Virus record (IMG/VR): IMGVR_UViG_3300031749_000033
Span: 1 to 25,638 of that record
Length of the DNA: 25,638 nucleotides
Direction: 5' to 3' (one strand)
Origin: a virus
Of this stretch, positions 7,345 through 17,084 are shown in pieces. The position numbers were made by a program, and so were the translations under genes. Each line of letters begins with the position of its first letter. The first letter of the stretch is position 1. A model generated the notes under the pieces. It saw only the letters and a list, made by a program, of their open reading frames with translations, ran no database searches and was not told where the DNA came from.

Positions 7345-10300
7345 ATTCTTTCTCCTCTTCTTCTTTTTCATGGAAAATGTATTTTTCTATAGCTTCTTTT
7401 TTATCCATTGATGTATCTCTTTTGAATCTACCAATTAACCCCCTTCTAAGTTCAGCTGGTGCTGGTAATCCTAATGGTAGGTATTTTATATCATTTTCTC
7501 TGCATAGTTGTCTATATTCATTGTATTTTTTCTCGTAATCTTTGATATAAAGTTCAAGCTTTTCAAATAAATATGAATCAATCTGATATAAAAATTCAGA
7601 ATCTTCTCCATAGCGGTCTATAATCTCATCAATTATTATGTTTTTTTCTGGTAATCTCTGATATATAAATTCTTCAGCAGAAGCTTTATGCCCTGCAAGA
7701 ACCTGTGAAATAGTTTTTCTTGAAAATCTTGCTTCTCTTCTAACAAGGTCAAAATAATTATAATCCATCTTATGGTCAATACTATTATGAAGAAAACTTT
7801 GAAAAGGAATATGTTTTAATTCAAGAGCTTTTACTCTGGCTAACGCCCCTGAAGAAACCAGAGCTCCAATTGTTGATGCAAATAATTTATCAGCAGGAGT
7901 TCCTTCTGCTGTGTGATATAGCCGATTAAATGTAGAAACCACAAAAGGAACAGGAGCAAACTCCAGAGCAGAAGGTTTCTGTTTTTCCATTGGAGATATT
8001 GTTCTATAAAGATTAAAGATGTTTTTTAATATAGCAGAAGAGCGATTATAAAAAATCTCTCCCATATTCTTATACAGACTTGTAAAAATATCTTCTCCTT
8101 TAAATGCATCTTCAAATGCCCTGTATAAGTGATGAAATAGTTGTGGAGCTTCAGCTTCAAATCCTAAAAAATCAAATACAACAGGAACATTTGATATAGT
8201 AAACATTGATGTAAATGGGTGCTTTTGATAATCATTAATCCTGCCAAAAAAATCTGAAATCAATTCAGAAGTAGATTTTTCAGGATGCTGTAATCTATCC
8301 CAATTAATAGTAATTAGAAAGTTCCATGCTAACATACTACTCCAGTATCTAAGCCAGTGTTCTGTATCACCAAAAACAGGACCCATAAACTGTTTAATCA
8401 AACTTAACTGCCAATCAGGAGCTAATATAGCCATTCTTAATGCATAGTTTATTTTTGGATGCATAAGTAGCAATTCAGGTATGCCACCATAAACTGTGTT
8501 AATATCTAATAATTTTCTCATTGCTTCCTGCTTTGTAAAAATACCTTTATCCAATCCTTTCAGAATAGTAAATGTATCTTTGGCTTTTAAGTAAGGATAC
8601 AATGCTTCAAAAATTCTGTATTCATAGAAGTATGGAACAATTTTTCTTGCTTTTTCTCTACTCATTCCTAAAATGGTAGAAAGAATTTTTTCTGCAGTAA
8701 TATAATCTTTTGGAAAATTAAAAGTTATAGGAAGCGTAATCCCATGTTTTTGTGCTATTTTCTGAGCAGATAGAAAATATTCACTTGCTTGTTTTCTAAA
8801 ATTCTCCAGAGGTTTTTTTGCAAGAGATACTATTTTTACATAATCAGGCATAATTGAAAATAAATCAGCATTAGAAAAAGCCTTTGATACAAGTAAAGCC
8901 CTTGCATGAAATGGAGCAAAAGCTAACAATCCATACTTCATTAAGAAGTTCCAGCCAAGAAGAGATTTGCCTGTCATATCTGCTTCATACTTAAAAATTG
9001 CATCAGGATTAATAATTGTATCTATTGAATATCTTAAAGGTTTTAAATATCTAACATCTGTAAAATATCCTGCATTTGCATTAATTAAATTCTCAAGTTC
9101 TTTCCAGTCTACAACTGGATTACCAAAGCTGTCAATCTCAACTATACCATACAGTTCAGAAGTTTTAAGCCTTTCTGGATTTTCTAAAACAGAAACAAGT
9201 TCTTTTTCTATTGTAGAAATTTCTTTATTGCTAAGTTCTTCAGCAGTACTGTAAAGCCTTCTATAAACTGAAAGTGCACTAAACATAGCATCTTTTTTAT
9301 TCATTCCTGCTTTTGAGAAAGCATCCTGCAATCTTCTTATTTCAGCAACTGATGAGCGTATAAGCATTGGAAAAGTATAGTTTTGTTTTTCAAGAATTTC
9401 ATACAAATTAGGTATATCTGTAAATAAATGCTTAAATCTTTCTACACTGAAAGCTTTATTTGCAAAATGCTCTTTAACTTTTTCAAATAAAAACAGGCTA
9501 TTACGGAAATCTATTGTATTTGCTACTTGAGAAGAGATTTCTACTTCAGGTATTATCTTTGTTTGTAAATTTCTTTCATATATATGTTGTAATGGTGTTT
9601 TTAATCTTTCTTCTAATGCTTTAAGTGGTTCTCTGGCAAATGTTAAATATCCAGCAGAAGGTTCTTTAAATCTTTCTACCTTAGAAAGTTGTTTCAGAAA
9701 AACTTTCTGAATTCTATCTAATTGCTTATCTATATTAAGCTTTATTTTAAATCTCTCAATCTCTTTAGCTCTTGTTTGGAGTTCATCTATAGCTTTCCCT
9801 AAAAGGGGAAATTCTTCAGCTGATTTTATTTTTTTTACTCCTGCTTGTAATTTCCACAGTTGCTGGATACTATAATTAATTGTATCTTTTTCCGCTTCAG
9901 AAATTACAGGAGCTAATCTGTAAGCTTCTTTAGTTTTCTCGGCAGATTGTAATGCTTCTTTAATTGTTTTTGTTATTCCATTAATTGTTTTTCTTATTTG
10001 CTCTTTTGTAGTATTAAGAACATCATTCTCAAAAGCAGATTTAAGTTTATCATTTAATTGCTTATATTTTGCTTCATGAGCCTTAAAATACTGGTAAGTT
10101 ACTGGTAAAATTTTCTCTACTTCTTCTGGAGCATAATGCATTAAAGCCCACAACTTGCTACCATCATCAAACTTCTCTATCTGTTCAAGTGGAACTTTAC
10201 CTTTTTCTGCAATTTCAATTTTATGTCTTTCAAAAGCATCTCTTATAAGATTAACATTAGCTTTTTTAATTTCGTCATTAGCAGTCATTTGAGCCATACC

Positions 10301-11044
10301 AGCAAAAGATTTATTCTCAATAAATTCATGTTTCGTTTCTTCAGGAAGCAATGGAAACCATTTTGCTTTCTGCACTGTTACTTTTTCTCTTATGCTTTCT
10401 GGTAAAGCTGAATAAGCTTTCTTAAGTGGTGTTTTTAAAACTTTAAAAGGTTCTTTAGCAACATTAAACACTGCTCCTACATAAATTCCTAAAAGTGGTA
10501 ATATTGCACCTATTGTACCGCTAAATGTTCCTGTTTCTATACCTTTATTTAAAGCAGAATCAAAATTTTCTCCTTTTCTAAGAGAGCTGTAAGTTTCAAC
10601 AGTTGCACCTGCTGTTGCCCATCCAGTAAAATTAGCCAGCATAGAACGAAGGTTAATTCTATTAATTATCTTTTTTACTGCAGGATGTAAATTATCAAAA
10701 TAAACTTTTAAATGTTTTGGAGTTGTTGCTTTAGATAGAAGTTTTTCTGTAATCTTTACCGTTCCTACACCAGTGCCAAAAAATGTTAACATATCTGTGG
10801 CAGTCCCCCAATCATCTACATATAACTTTTTTCCAAGTTCGGCTTGAGCCTCTCTTCCTTTTTTAATTATTTCTTTTCTTTCTTTTGGAGTTTCTTTTGG
10901 AACTTTTATTCCTGCTTCTCTTATATATCCTTTTATTGCAGTAGTAAGCCTTTCCTTTTCCTTCTTTTCTGGAGTATGCCACAGCGGGGGAATACTCTTT
11001 TTTATTTCTCCTATTATATCTTCTGCTATTTTAATCAAACTCAT
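7328..11044 (-). CDS. very large internal virion/ejection protein, 1238 aa
   Basis: This is the largest gene of the window, in the slot of T7 gp16 (inner core, ejected into the host). The N-terminal 170 residues are basic and helical. A hydrophobic stretch at about 175-200 (IGAILPLLGIYVGAVFNV) may insert into membrane, followed by roughly 450 residues of coiled-coil-like sequence. Further hydrophobic regions lie at about 695-720 and 855-920. The latter includes 'YALRMAILAPDWQLSLIK', a pattern shared with large phage virion proteins carrying polyvalent-protein-associated domains. The C-terminus is extremely Glu-rich. No transglycosylase motif like that of T7 gp16 was found. It overlaps the preceding gene by ATGA. 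Confidence 0.75.
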   Translation of the reverse strand: MSLIKIAEDIIGEIKKSIPPLWHTPEKKEKERLTTAIKGYIREAGIKVPKETPKERKEIIKKGREAQAELGKKLYVDDWGTATDMLTFFGTGVGTVKITEKLLSKATTPKHLKVYFDNLHPAVKKIINRINLRSMLANFTGWATAGATVETYSSLRKGENFDSALNKGIETGTFSGTIGAILPLLGIYVGAVFNVAKEPFKVLKTPLKKAYSALPESIREKVTVQKAKWFPLLPEETKHEFIENKSFAGMAQMTANDEIKKANVNLIRDAFERHKIEIAEKGKVPLEQIEKFDDGSKLWALMHYAPEEVEKILPVTYQYFKAHEAKYKQLNDKLKSAFENDVLNTTKEQIRKTINGITKTIKEALQSAEKTKEAYRLAPVISEAEKDTINYSIQQLWKLQAGVKKIKSAEEFPLLGKAIDELQTRAKEIERFKIKLNIDKQLDRIQKVFLKQLSKVERFKEPSAGYLTFAREPLKALEERLKTPLQHIYERNLQTKIIPEVEISSQVANTIDFRNSLFLFEKVKEHFANKAFSVERFKHLFTDIPNLYEILEKQNYTFPMLIRSSVAEIRRLQDAFSKAGMNKKDAMFSALSVYRRLYSTAEELSNKEISTIEKELVSVLENPERLKTSELYGIVEIDSFGNPVVDWKELENLINANAGYFTDVRYLKPLRYSIDTIINPDAIFKYEADMTGKSLLGWNFLMKYGLLAFAPFHARALLVSKAFSNADLFSIMPDYVKIVSLAKKPLENFRKQASEYFLSAQKIAQKHGITLPITFNFPKDYITAEKILSTILGMSREKARKIVPYFYEYRIFEALYPYLKAKDTFTILKGLDKGIFTKQEAMRKLLDINTVYGGIPELLLMHPKINYALRMAILAPDWQLSLIKQFMGPVFGDTEHWLRYWSSMLAWNFLITINWDRLQHPEKSTSELISDFFGRINDYQKHPFTSMFTISNVPVVFDFLGFEAEAPQLFHHLYRAFEDAFKGEDIFTSLYKNMGEIFYNRSSAILKNIFNLYRTISPMEKQKPSALEFAPVPFVVSTFNRLYHTAEGTPADKLFASTIGALVSSGALARVKALELKHIPFQSFLHNSIDHKMDYNYFDLVRREARFSRKTISQVLAGHKASAEEFIYQRLPEKNIIIDEIIDRYGEDSEFLYQIDSYLFEKLELYIKDYEKKYNEYRQLCRENDIKYLPLGLPAPAELRRGLIGRFKRDTSMDKKEAIEKYIFHEKEEEEKEYEEEE

Positions 11045-12003
11045 TTTTTACCGCCATACCAGCCTTCAATACTTTCTTGAAGTGTTCCAAAAAGTCCTTT
11101 TTTCTTCTCTGGTGGAGGAGTTATAATAGGGGTTTCTTCTTCTGGTGGAAGAGTTGTTTTATATTTTTTATTAGCTTCTTTTACTAAGTTTGCAGCTATG
11201 TCACGATATTTCTGTGCTTCCTTAAGACTGCCTGCTTTTGCATAACTATCAGCTAATTTTAAATTCATATTAACGGTTTTCTCAAACATTTTAGCACCAG
11301 TTAAATCGCCCGATGCTCTTATTTTTGCAGCTACCTCTGTTGCATTTGCTCTTATTTTTGCAACTTCCAGTTCTGTTTCTCTTTGCAATATGGCTTTATC
11401 TATACCTGCTTTTATTTCATCAAGTTTAGTTATCTGCTGTCTTATGTTATTTTCTGCTGTAAGTGCCAATTGATAATTTTGATAATTTGCATTAAGCCAG
11501 TTGATTGCTCTTGTATCACCCAATTTTGCAAGTTCAAGTTGTGCATTAAATTCAGCAATCAATTGTTGATTTCTTGCTGATATTTCTTTAAGTTTATCTT
11601 CAAATTCTGCTCTTGCAATCTCAAAATCTTCTTTTTTTCTTTTTCTAACTGCATCAACAAAACTATTAAATGCATCTAAGTAAGCTTCTCCACCATGCTT
11701 TAAGGTAACAGCGATTAATGCTAAATTAACAGCAAGTTTACCAAGAGAGCTCATCCCTTCCCATACATTATTCAAATCAGGCTTTTTTGGTGCAGTGGGA
11801 ATTCCCTCAAGTTCTGGAAATTTTGGCAAAGGAGAAGTCGTATGTTCTTTAAACTTACTAAATGCTTCTTCATAGCCTTTCATTGCAGGAATTGTTACTT
11901 TCTCATGGGTTTCTTTTAACTCTTTACCAAATTCTTCTTTTTCTCTTTCTAAACCTTTTTTAGTTTCTTGTATTACACCAAATATAGATTTTTTTTCTGG
12001 CAT
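11041..12003 (-). CDS. internal virion protein candidate with duplicated end motif, 320 aa
   Basis: A strong ribosome binding site (AAGGAGGAG) precedes the ATG. The protein is largely helical: a charged coiled coil at 10-55, a hydrophobic helix at 87-103 (LGKLAVNLALIAVTLKHG), and a long Ala/Glu/Lys coiled coil at 115-285. A Pro-rich linker (288-300) follows. The motif P-E-K-K-x(1,2)-[IL]-F-G-x-[IL]-Q-E-x3-G occurs at residues 2-17 and again at 298-314. It lies between two other virion-type genes in the internal-core block of the T7-like order. Role in the ejection apparatus is inferred. Confidence 0.7.
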   Translation of the reverse strand: MPEKKSIFGVIQETKKGLEREKEEFGKELKETHEKVTIPAMKGYEEAFSKFKEHTTSPLPKFPELEGIPTAPKKPDLNNVWEGMSSLGKLAVNLALIAVTLKHGGEAYLDAFNSFVDAVRKRKKEDFEIARAEFEDKLKEISARNQQLIAEFNAQLELAKLGDTRAINWLNANYQNYQLALTAENNIRQQITKLDEIKAGIDKAILQRETELEVAKIRANATEVAAKIRASGDLTGAKMFEKTVNMNLKLADSYAKAGSLKEAQKYRDIAANLVKEANKKYKTTLPPEEETPIITPPPEKKKGLFGTLQESIEGWYGGKK

Positions 12004-12012
12004 TTCTCCTCC

Positions 12013-12948
12013 TTATGCAGGGATGAATTCACTCATCCAGCTTAATAAATCAACTTTTGCCTGCAATAGATTGCTAAATGTTTTTTGAAGCTGAATTAAA
12101 AAATCCCTTGCCTGAGTTGTGCTTCTCTGTAAAGCATTATAAACAGCACTTACATCCGCACCTGTTTGTTTTGCTACATCCTTTGCAACATCATAAGCAA
12201 AATACATATTTATTGCACTGGCAATTGCAGATGAAGCTTCTGGTGAAGTCATAGATTTTATCATTTTATCTATGGAACTTCTTAATTCATTAATTCTGTC
12301 TATATTTTCTCTCACTGTTCTGTTCCACTCTGCTACCTGCTCAGATGCTTTCTCACCTGCAAGCTCTCCACGATATCCTGCCAGCCAAGCTGGTCTTTCA
12401 TAAGCACCTGCTCTTAACTGAACTTCTGGAGGTATTTTACCTGCAAGTTCACCAATTCGTTTTTCAACTTCTGGTTTAAGTTCTCTTGCTTTTTCAGTTA
12501 ATCTTGCTCTAACTTTTTCTTTTAAGTATTCAGAAGGAGTAGCAACAGTTGGGAAAAATTTTTCTATTTTTTCTGGCAATAAGGGTTCCCAGGTCCTTTT
12601 TATTTCTGCTGTCGCTACTAACTGTTCAGGAGACAAATAGGGATATTTTCTATAATATGGAAGTTGTAATGCTTGCTGTAAGGCTTCATATCTACTATAT
12701 TCAGGCATTTGCATTATTCCCCATGGAGGTTCTCCTTTATATGCTTCTACAAAGGCAGGATATTTTTTTTCTAATTCAGAAATTTGTTTCTGTATAAGAT
12801 TTTCAACTGGTATCATTGTTGGTTCACTAACAGCTGGCAATTCAGCCAGCGTTATAGTTATTTCAGGCTTTCTTGTTTCAAAAGGAGCATAAGCTTTTGC
12901 TCCAATAACATTTATTATATCTTGCAGTTTACTTTTTACCTCTGGCAT
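12013..12948 (-). CDS. internal virion protein candidate, 311 aa
   Basis: GAGGGG stands 7 bases before the ATG. The first 130 residues are proline- and tyrosine-rich (PPWGIMQMPEYSRYEAL, LPYYRKYPYLSPEQL), and the remainder is Ala/Glu/Lys-rich helix with probable coiled coils (130-180 and 205-240). An Ala-rich segment (SSAIASAINMYFAYDVAKDVAKQ) at about 240-265 could be a membrane-active helix. It sits in the T7-like gp14-gp16 block. No database-type motif was recognised. Confidence 0.65.
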   Translation of the reverse strand: MPEVKSKLQDIINVIGAKAYAPFETRKPEITITLAELPAVSEPTMIPVENLIQKQISELEKKYPAFVEAYKGEPPWGIMQMPEYSRYEALQQALQLPYYRKYPYLSPEQLVATAEIKRTWEPLLPEKIEKFFPTVATPSEYLKEKVRARLTEKARELKPEVEKRIGELAGKIPPEVQLRAGAYERPAWLAGYRGELAGEKASEQVAEWNRTVRENIDRINELRSSIDKMIKSMTSPEASSAIASAINMYFAYDVAKDVAKQTGADVSAVYNALQRSTTQARDFLIQLQKTFSNLLQAKVDLLSWMSEFIPA

Positions 12949-12949
12949 C

Positions 12950-13759
12950 TTACATCCCCTCTCTTAACCATTTTGTCCATTCTGGTCCAGTATATCCTTT
13001 TTTGGATAGCCACTGTCCAAATTCTACTCCAATATCTTTTCCTAAAAGAGGTTCACCAAGCTTAGGAGCTTCAGGAGATAGTGTAACTGGAGTTTTAGCA
13101 GGTAATGCTTCCCCTAAACCTTCCAATCCTTTGGTTAAAGCTTCAAGAGATGGACCAAGTTTGCCCATTTTTTCTTCCTGAAGATATCTTCTCCATAGCT
13201 TTGCTTCAGTTTCCCCTTTCCATTTTTCAATATCCATTCCATATTTTTCTGTTTCCATAGTCCATTTGGTTTTTAAATCATTGATTGTTGTTTCAGCCAG
13301 CCCTGCTGATTTCAAAGCATCATCTAATTGTTTTTCAAGCAGGTTAACTCTCAGTTCAGCTAACCTTGCATTAACATCTGCCATTACTGTTCTGTAAAGT
13401 TCCTGATACTGAGTACTTGCAGGGGTAAAGCCCTGTGCTGATGCTCTTTCATTTATCGTTCTTAAAGCATCCTGAAGTAACTTTCTTGCATAATCATTAT
13501 AAACATTTGCATATGCTTCTGTAAGAATTCCCTGATTATAAGCTTGAAGGTTAGCTGTTATTAATGCTCTTGCTTGTTCTGATATGGCAGTGTTTGCCTG
13601 TATCTGTTGTGTTAAGTTTCTCATATCTGCTTCAGGAATTGTAAATTTTGGCGGTTCTGGAATTTTAACTCCTTTTTCAAATATAGCTTTCCCAATTCCA
13701 AAAAGTCCACCTAAAATACTTACAATTGAACCTGCTATTCCTAATGCTTTTTCACTCAT
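12950..13759 (-). CDS. internal virion protein candidate (gp14-like position), 269 aa
   Basis: AAAGGAGG precedes the ATG by about 6 bases. Residues 7-27 (GIAGSIVSILGGLFGIGKAIF) form a Gly-rich hydrophobic helix, as at the N-terminus of T7-like internal virion protein gp14. The body (45-190) is Ala/Gln-rich helix. The C-terminal part is Pro/Gly-rich and ends 'WTKWLREGM'. It is followed directly by the other two internal-core candidates. Assignment rests on order and composition. Confidence 0.65.
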   Translation of the reverse strand: MSEKALGIAGSIVSILGGLFGIGKAIFEKGVKIPEPPKFTIPEADMRNLTQQIQANTAISEQARALITANLQAYNQGILTEAYANVYNDYARKLLQDALRTINERASAQGFTPASTQYQELYRTVMADVNARLAELRVNLLEKQLDDALKSAGLAETTINDLKTKWTMETEKYGMDIEKWKGETEAKLWRRYLQEEKMGKLGPSLEALTKGLEGLGEALPAKTPVTLSPEAPKLGEPLLGKDIGVEFGQWLSKKGYTGPEWTKWLREGM

Positions 13760-13760
13760 T

Positions 13761-14132
13761 TTATTCCTCCTTTCTTTGAATATTTTGTAAAAATATCTCT
13801 ACCATCTGTCGTGGTATCTTTCTTATCCTATTGTTATTATACACTAACAGGCTGCCTTTTCTAAAACCCATTATAAAAACTGGCTTATAAATATCACTGA
13901 GTTCCTTAAGAAAATCCTTCACTTTACCTGAATCAGACAAATTCGCTAAATGACTTATAAATAATACTCCATTGCTAAATTCTACACAACATATAAAATC
14001 TTTACTCTTCCAGATTGAAAGATTATTTATATCATCATAAAAATTTTTTATATCTATATAATGAGCGATTTTAAAGAACCATTGTTTTAAAGTTTGTTCA
14101 TCCAAATCTTCTTTCCAAACTGGAACAATCAT
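13761..14132 (-). CDS. hypothetical 123-aa protein (gp13-like position)
   Basis: Two starts are possible: ATG at 14147, where GGAGG is only one base away, and ATG at 14132, which forms an ATGA overlap with the upstream stop, as at several other junctions here. The second is preferred. The protein alternates helices and strands (ICCVEFSNGVLFISHLANLSDSGK, KPVFIMGFRKGSLLVYN). Its size and slot resemble T7 gp13, but the sequence shows no recognisable acetyltransferase or other motif. Confidence 0.62.
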   Translation of the reverse strand: MIVPVWKEDLDEQTLKQWFFKIAHYIDIKNFYDDINNLSIWKSKDFICCVEFSNGVLFISHLANLSDSGKVKDFLKELSDIYKPVFIMGFRKGSLLVYNNNRIRKIPRQMVEIFLQNIQRKEE

Positions 14133-14578
14133 GGTGTGTAGTTGCATGCCTCCGCTAAAAGATTTAAAGCTCTTGCAGTTAATGTATGAACTCTATTTTC
14201 ATGAAATAGCATTTTACTGTAAATGCTTCTGTCAGGATAACTTAAAGTCATTATCATATTAAGCACTGGCTGAACATAAAACACAGGAGTTAAAGTGCTA
14301 CCAATTTCGTTAATTTTTCTATAAATTTCTTTATGTTCTATATCATTAATTTTTAAAAACATATTTACACTGCTAATATTTCGTGGGTCAAATCCAAAAT
14401 TGAATTTATGCGGTTTCATTAAAGGTTTATTTAAAAAATTAAGTATGTTGTTTATGAATTTATAAAATCTATCATGGTCAGTTAAATGTTTGCTCTGCCA
14501 ATCAGCAAAATATATAAGTTGCTGTCTTTCCTGAGCTGGAACAAAATAATCTGTAATTGTGCTTATAACAAGTTCCAT
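14129..14578 (-). CDS. hypothetical 149-aa protein after the tail nozzle
   Basis: The ATG overlaps the nozzle stop by one base (TGATG), with GGGAGA about 10 bases upstream. It is mainly helical with a basic middle (FINNILNFLNKPLMKPHKF). It has no membrane segment or cysteine motif. It lies between the nozzle protein and the internal virion block, so it may be a minor virion or assembly factor. No family recognised. Confidence 0.62.
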   Translation of the reverse strand: MELVISTITDYFVPAQERQQLIYFADWQSKHLTDHDRFYKFINNILNFLNKPLMKPHKFNFGFDPRNISSVNMFLKINDIEHKEIYRKINEIGSTLTPVFYVQPVLNMIMTLSYPDRSIYSKMLFHENRVHTLTARALNLLAEACNYTP

Positions 14579-16104
14579 CAGAATTTAACTCTCCCAATTA
14601 TTCCTTTTATTTGTATCCCATAAATATCAAATACACTTGCTGTGTTTTCTCTTATTTCATAGACAGCATAACTACCCGCAGTGTTGTTTAAAAAGATTAT
14701 ATCTCTTACTGCACCAGTTACAGTTGAATAATTTGCATATATTTCAGTTCCATCTGTCCAGTAATATACTTCAGTTCCATCTGTAAATAAAAATAAAGGA
14801 ACATCTGTGCTTTGTTGTTTTATATTTCTTATAAGCTGTGTATCAGTTTCAATACTTACTTCAAAAGTTACATCTCCTTTAAGATAAGTTTTTAAAGCAA
14901 AAGCCCACCAGAATTTATCTATATGAGGTCTCCCTAAGTCAAACATTTTTGTTCTTATATAAGATGGCATTTTATCTGTACCTGAAAAAAGCTGGTAAAC
15001 TCCATCAGAACATAATGCTAATAAAGCATCTTCTTTGCCTTCAACAAAGGAATAATAAAATCCATAAATATCAGTTCCAATATCAATGAAAGTAAATTCT
15101 CCTAAATCAACATTAAACAATAATCCATTTCTTGTTACTCCTGCTCTAAAAGGAGAATGTGAAGTAATGGGAATAAAATAATTAAGCAAATTATAAACAG
15201 GATAAACTGCACATTGTCCATTTTGGATTGTATTATCAATCAGGTTAACTTTATAATCATATTTTTCCTGCTGTGATATTGTTCCTTTAAATAAACCTTT
15301 TGAATTCTGAAAAAATATTTCATTTTTATAAACTACAACACTGTTTTTGTACTGAACTCCAGTTATATTACTTATTTCTGTAAGATACCACTGGCTTGGG
15401 TCATTTGATATTGTTGAACCAGTTAAAGCTACTGTTGCATTATCACCATAGATAATGAGGCTATCAACATATCCAATTAGTTTTTTAACTTTAATTTTTA
15501 AATCAGGAAAAGAACTTGCAACATCAAAATATCCAGAACCTGTGCCAGTAAAATCTTCAGGATTTAGTGCAACTGTGTATGAAACTACAGAACCATTAGC
15601 AACAAAAACTCTTCCCTGCCATACACAAATATCATGCCCAACAATACTACTGCTTACTTGTGTCCAAGTTGAACCATCCCATTTAAAATATCCTTTGCTA
15701 TCAATTATATAAATCTTCTGATTTTGCCATACACAAGCTGATATTGTATCAGGATTTCCTGAAAGTGTGTTTACTCCTGCAATTTGTGTTAAAGAACTAC
15801 CATCCCATTTATAAACAGAACCATCAGATAAAAAAACAAGTTGTGTATAAATGCCGTTCAGATTTGCAGTAATACAATAAATTGCAGTTGTGCTGGTTGA
15901 AAAAAGTTTTTTTGCAGATACAATTTTTCTTATAGTGCCTTTACCTGCATAAGCATAATTGTATATTTGCTGACATTCAGTATCAGCAATTGCATTTGGT
16001 GGAAAATTCTGATTAATTCCTGTAATTCCACTTATAGTTAAATAGAAATTTCTGTATATATCTCTTTTTGAACTTTCAAATGTTGCGGTTGCTGTCCGTG
16101 GCAT
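14578..16104 (-). CDS. tail nozzle / tubular protein B-like
   Basis: The protein has 508 residues, almost entirely beta strand. Repeated blade-like units include 'VYKWDGSSLTQIAG' (98-110) and 'YFKWDGSTWTQVSS' (139-152), each followed by 'ISACVWQNQKIYIID' or 'HDICVWQGRVFVANG'. This is the beta-propeller pattern of podovirus nozzle proteins (T7 gp12 type), which close the tail tube. The gene directly follows the adaptor gene, as in T7-like phages. It is shorter than T7 gp12 (794 residues), close to nozzle proteins of other small podoviruses. Start: AGG six bases before ATG. Confidence 0.78.
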   Translation of the reverse strand: MPRTATATFESSKRDIYRNFYLTISGITGINQNFPPNAIADTECQQIYNYAYAGKGTIRKIVSAKKLFSTSTTAIYCITANLNGIYTQLVFLSDGSVYKWDGSSLTQIAGVNTLSGNPDTISACVWQNQKIYIIDSKGYFKWDGSTWTQVSSSIVGHDICVWQGRVFVANGSVVSYTVALNPEDFTGTGSGYFDVASSFPDLKIKVKKLIGYVDSLIIYGDNATVALTGSTISNDPSQWYLTEISNITGVQYKNSVVVYKNEIFFQNSKGLFKGTISQQEKYDYKVNLIDNTIQNGQCAVYPVYNLLNYFIPITSHSPFRAGVTRNGLLFNVDLGEFTFIDIGTDIYGFYYSFVEGKEDALLALCSDGVYQLFSGTDKMPSYIRTKMFDLGRPHIDKFWWAFALKTYLKGDVTFEVSIETDTQLIRNIKQQSTDVPLFLFTDGTEVYYWTDGTEIYANYSTVTGAVRDIIFLNNTAGSYAVYEIRENTASVFDIYGIQIKGIIGRVKF

Positions 16105-16105
16105 A

Positions 16106-16705
16106 CTATACCTGTGGAGTTCTTATTGTTTGTCTTTTTGCTAAATACCAATTCCAGAAATGAGTTCCTAAATCAGCATTACCAATCATGTGAGCAACAT
16201 GATGGCAGGCAAGTAGTATAACAAGCTCTCTAAGATAATCAGGAATTTCATTATCAGTATCACCAGCTGATAAATCAGCTGGTGCTAAAGATAGTTTAAC
16301 TGTTGCTGAAAGATTAGCTTGAGGTTGTGGATAAAAACCTATTTTCCATGTTGAGCCGTCCCTGAAATGATAAAAATTTACTGGAAGGGAAATAAATGTA
16401 ACAAGTGGAATTTCTTCTTTATAGATTGGTTTTAATTCATATTTTAACTGTCCAAAAGTAATTGTAACATTAAGAAGTTTATTTATCCTTGTAATATCAA
16501 TTCCTGTTACTGTTGCAAGATTATATTCTCCTGTTCCTTCTGTTAAATTAAAGCTTACATATTTAGTAATCGGGTCAAATTCCTGTGCTATCTTCTGCCT
16601 TGCAAGATTTATCCCTAACAGGAATTTTATATAGTCCAGCATATTTACACTTGCTGGAATAAAGCTCTGAATAGCAGTTATATAAGTGCTTACAGTTGTA
16701 GCCAT
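16106..16705 (-). CDS. head-tail adaptor / tubular protein A-like
   Basis: The protein has 199 residues, close to T7 gp11 (196). The N-terminus is helical, followed by a strand-rich middle (YVSFNLTEGTGEYNLATVTGIDITRI, typical of 'tail tubular A' proteins with a G-x-x-x-Y-x-L motif). The C-terminal half has a W-K-I-x-F-x-P-Q-P strand (WKIGFYPQP) and two final helices. It forms the ring linking portal to nozzle. The next gene starts two bases after its stop. The call rests on this pattern plus its place between capsid and nozzle. Confidence 0.78.
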   Translation of the reverse strand: MATTVSTYITAIQSFIPASVNMLDYIKFLLGINLARQKIAQEFDPITKYVSFNLTEGTGEYNLATVTGIDITRINKLLNVTITFGQLKYELKPIYKEEIPLVTFISLPVNFYHFRDGSTWKIGFYPQPQANLSATVKLSLAPADLSAGDTDNEIPDYLRELVILLACHHVAHMIGNADLGTHFWNWYLAKRQTIRTPQV

Positions 16706-16708
16706 CTA

Positions 16709-17056
16709 TCATCGTGTTTCTTTTGTTTTCTTCGGTTTTTCAGATAATATCTCAAAGCTTCCCATCCAGTTCAGTATTGCCTCATTCTGCTTTCCCACTG
16801 GACCTGCTAAATTTACAAATTTCTGCCACTGCCCACGCCATCTACATAGATAAATCTCAAGCAAGGTTCTTAAAGTATAAGGTCTTCTTGCATCATTTGC
16901 AGGAGGTAACATTGCTTCTATCTGTTCAGGCTGTGGAAAGAAAGCAGTTACAACTTCATCTGGCAGTGGTGAGTAATCTTCAGCAGTAAGTTCATGTTCA
17001 GTACCATTCCATGTGAGTATAAAATCCACCTTATACGGATTTTTAATCCACTTCAT
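16709..17056 (-). CDS. hypothetical 115-aa protein between capsid and adaptor
   Basis: A TTG further upstream (17077) is in frame, but AAGGAGG lies 7 bases before the ATG at 17056, so that start is chosen. The protein begins MKWIKNPYKVDF and is strand-rich at first, then helical around 'LRTLLEIYLCRWRGQWQKFVNL', and ends in a Lys/Thr-rich tail. Its location after the capsid suggests a minor head or connector protein. No family recognised. Confidence 0.68.
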   Translation of the reverse strand: MKWIKNPYKVDFILTWNGTEHELTAEDYSPLPDEVVTAFFPQPEQIEAMLPPANDARRPYTLRTLLEIYLCRWRGQWQKFVNLAGPVGKQNEAILNWMGSFEILSEKPKKTKETR

Positions 17057-17084
17057 AACTAATCCTCCTTTGTTCAATCAACTA

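Noticed and set aside
8967-9254. 95-codon plus-strand frame within the 1238-residue gene
   Set aside because: It is antisense to a clear large gene, has Ser/Leu/Ile-rich shadow composition and lacks a ribosome binding site.
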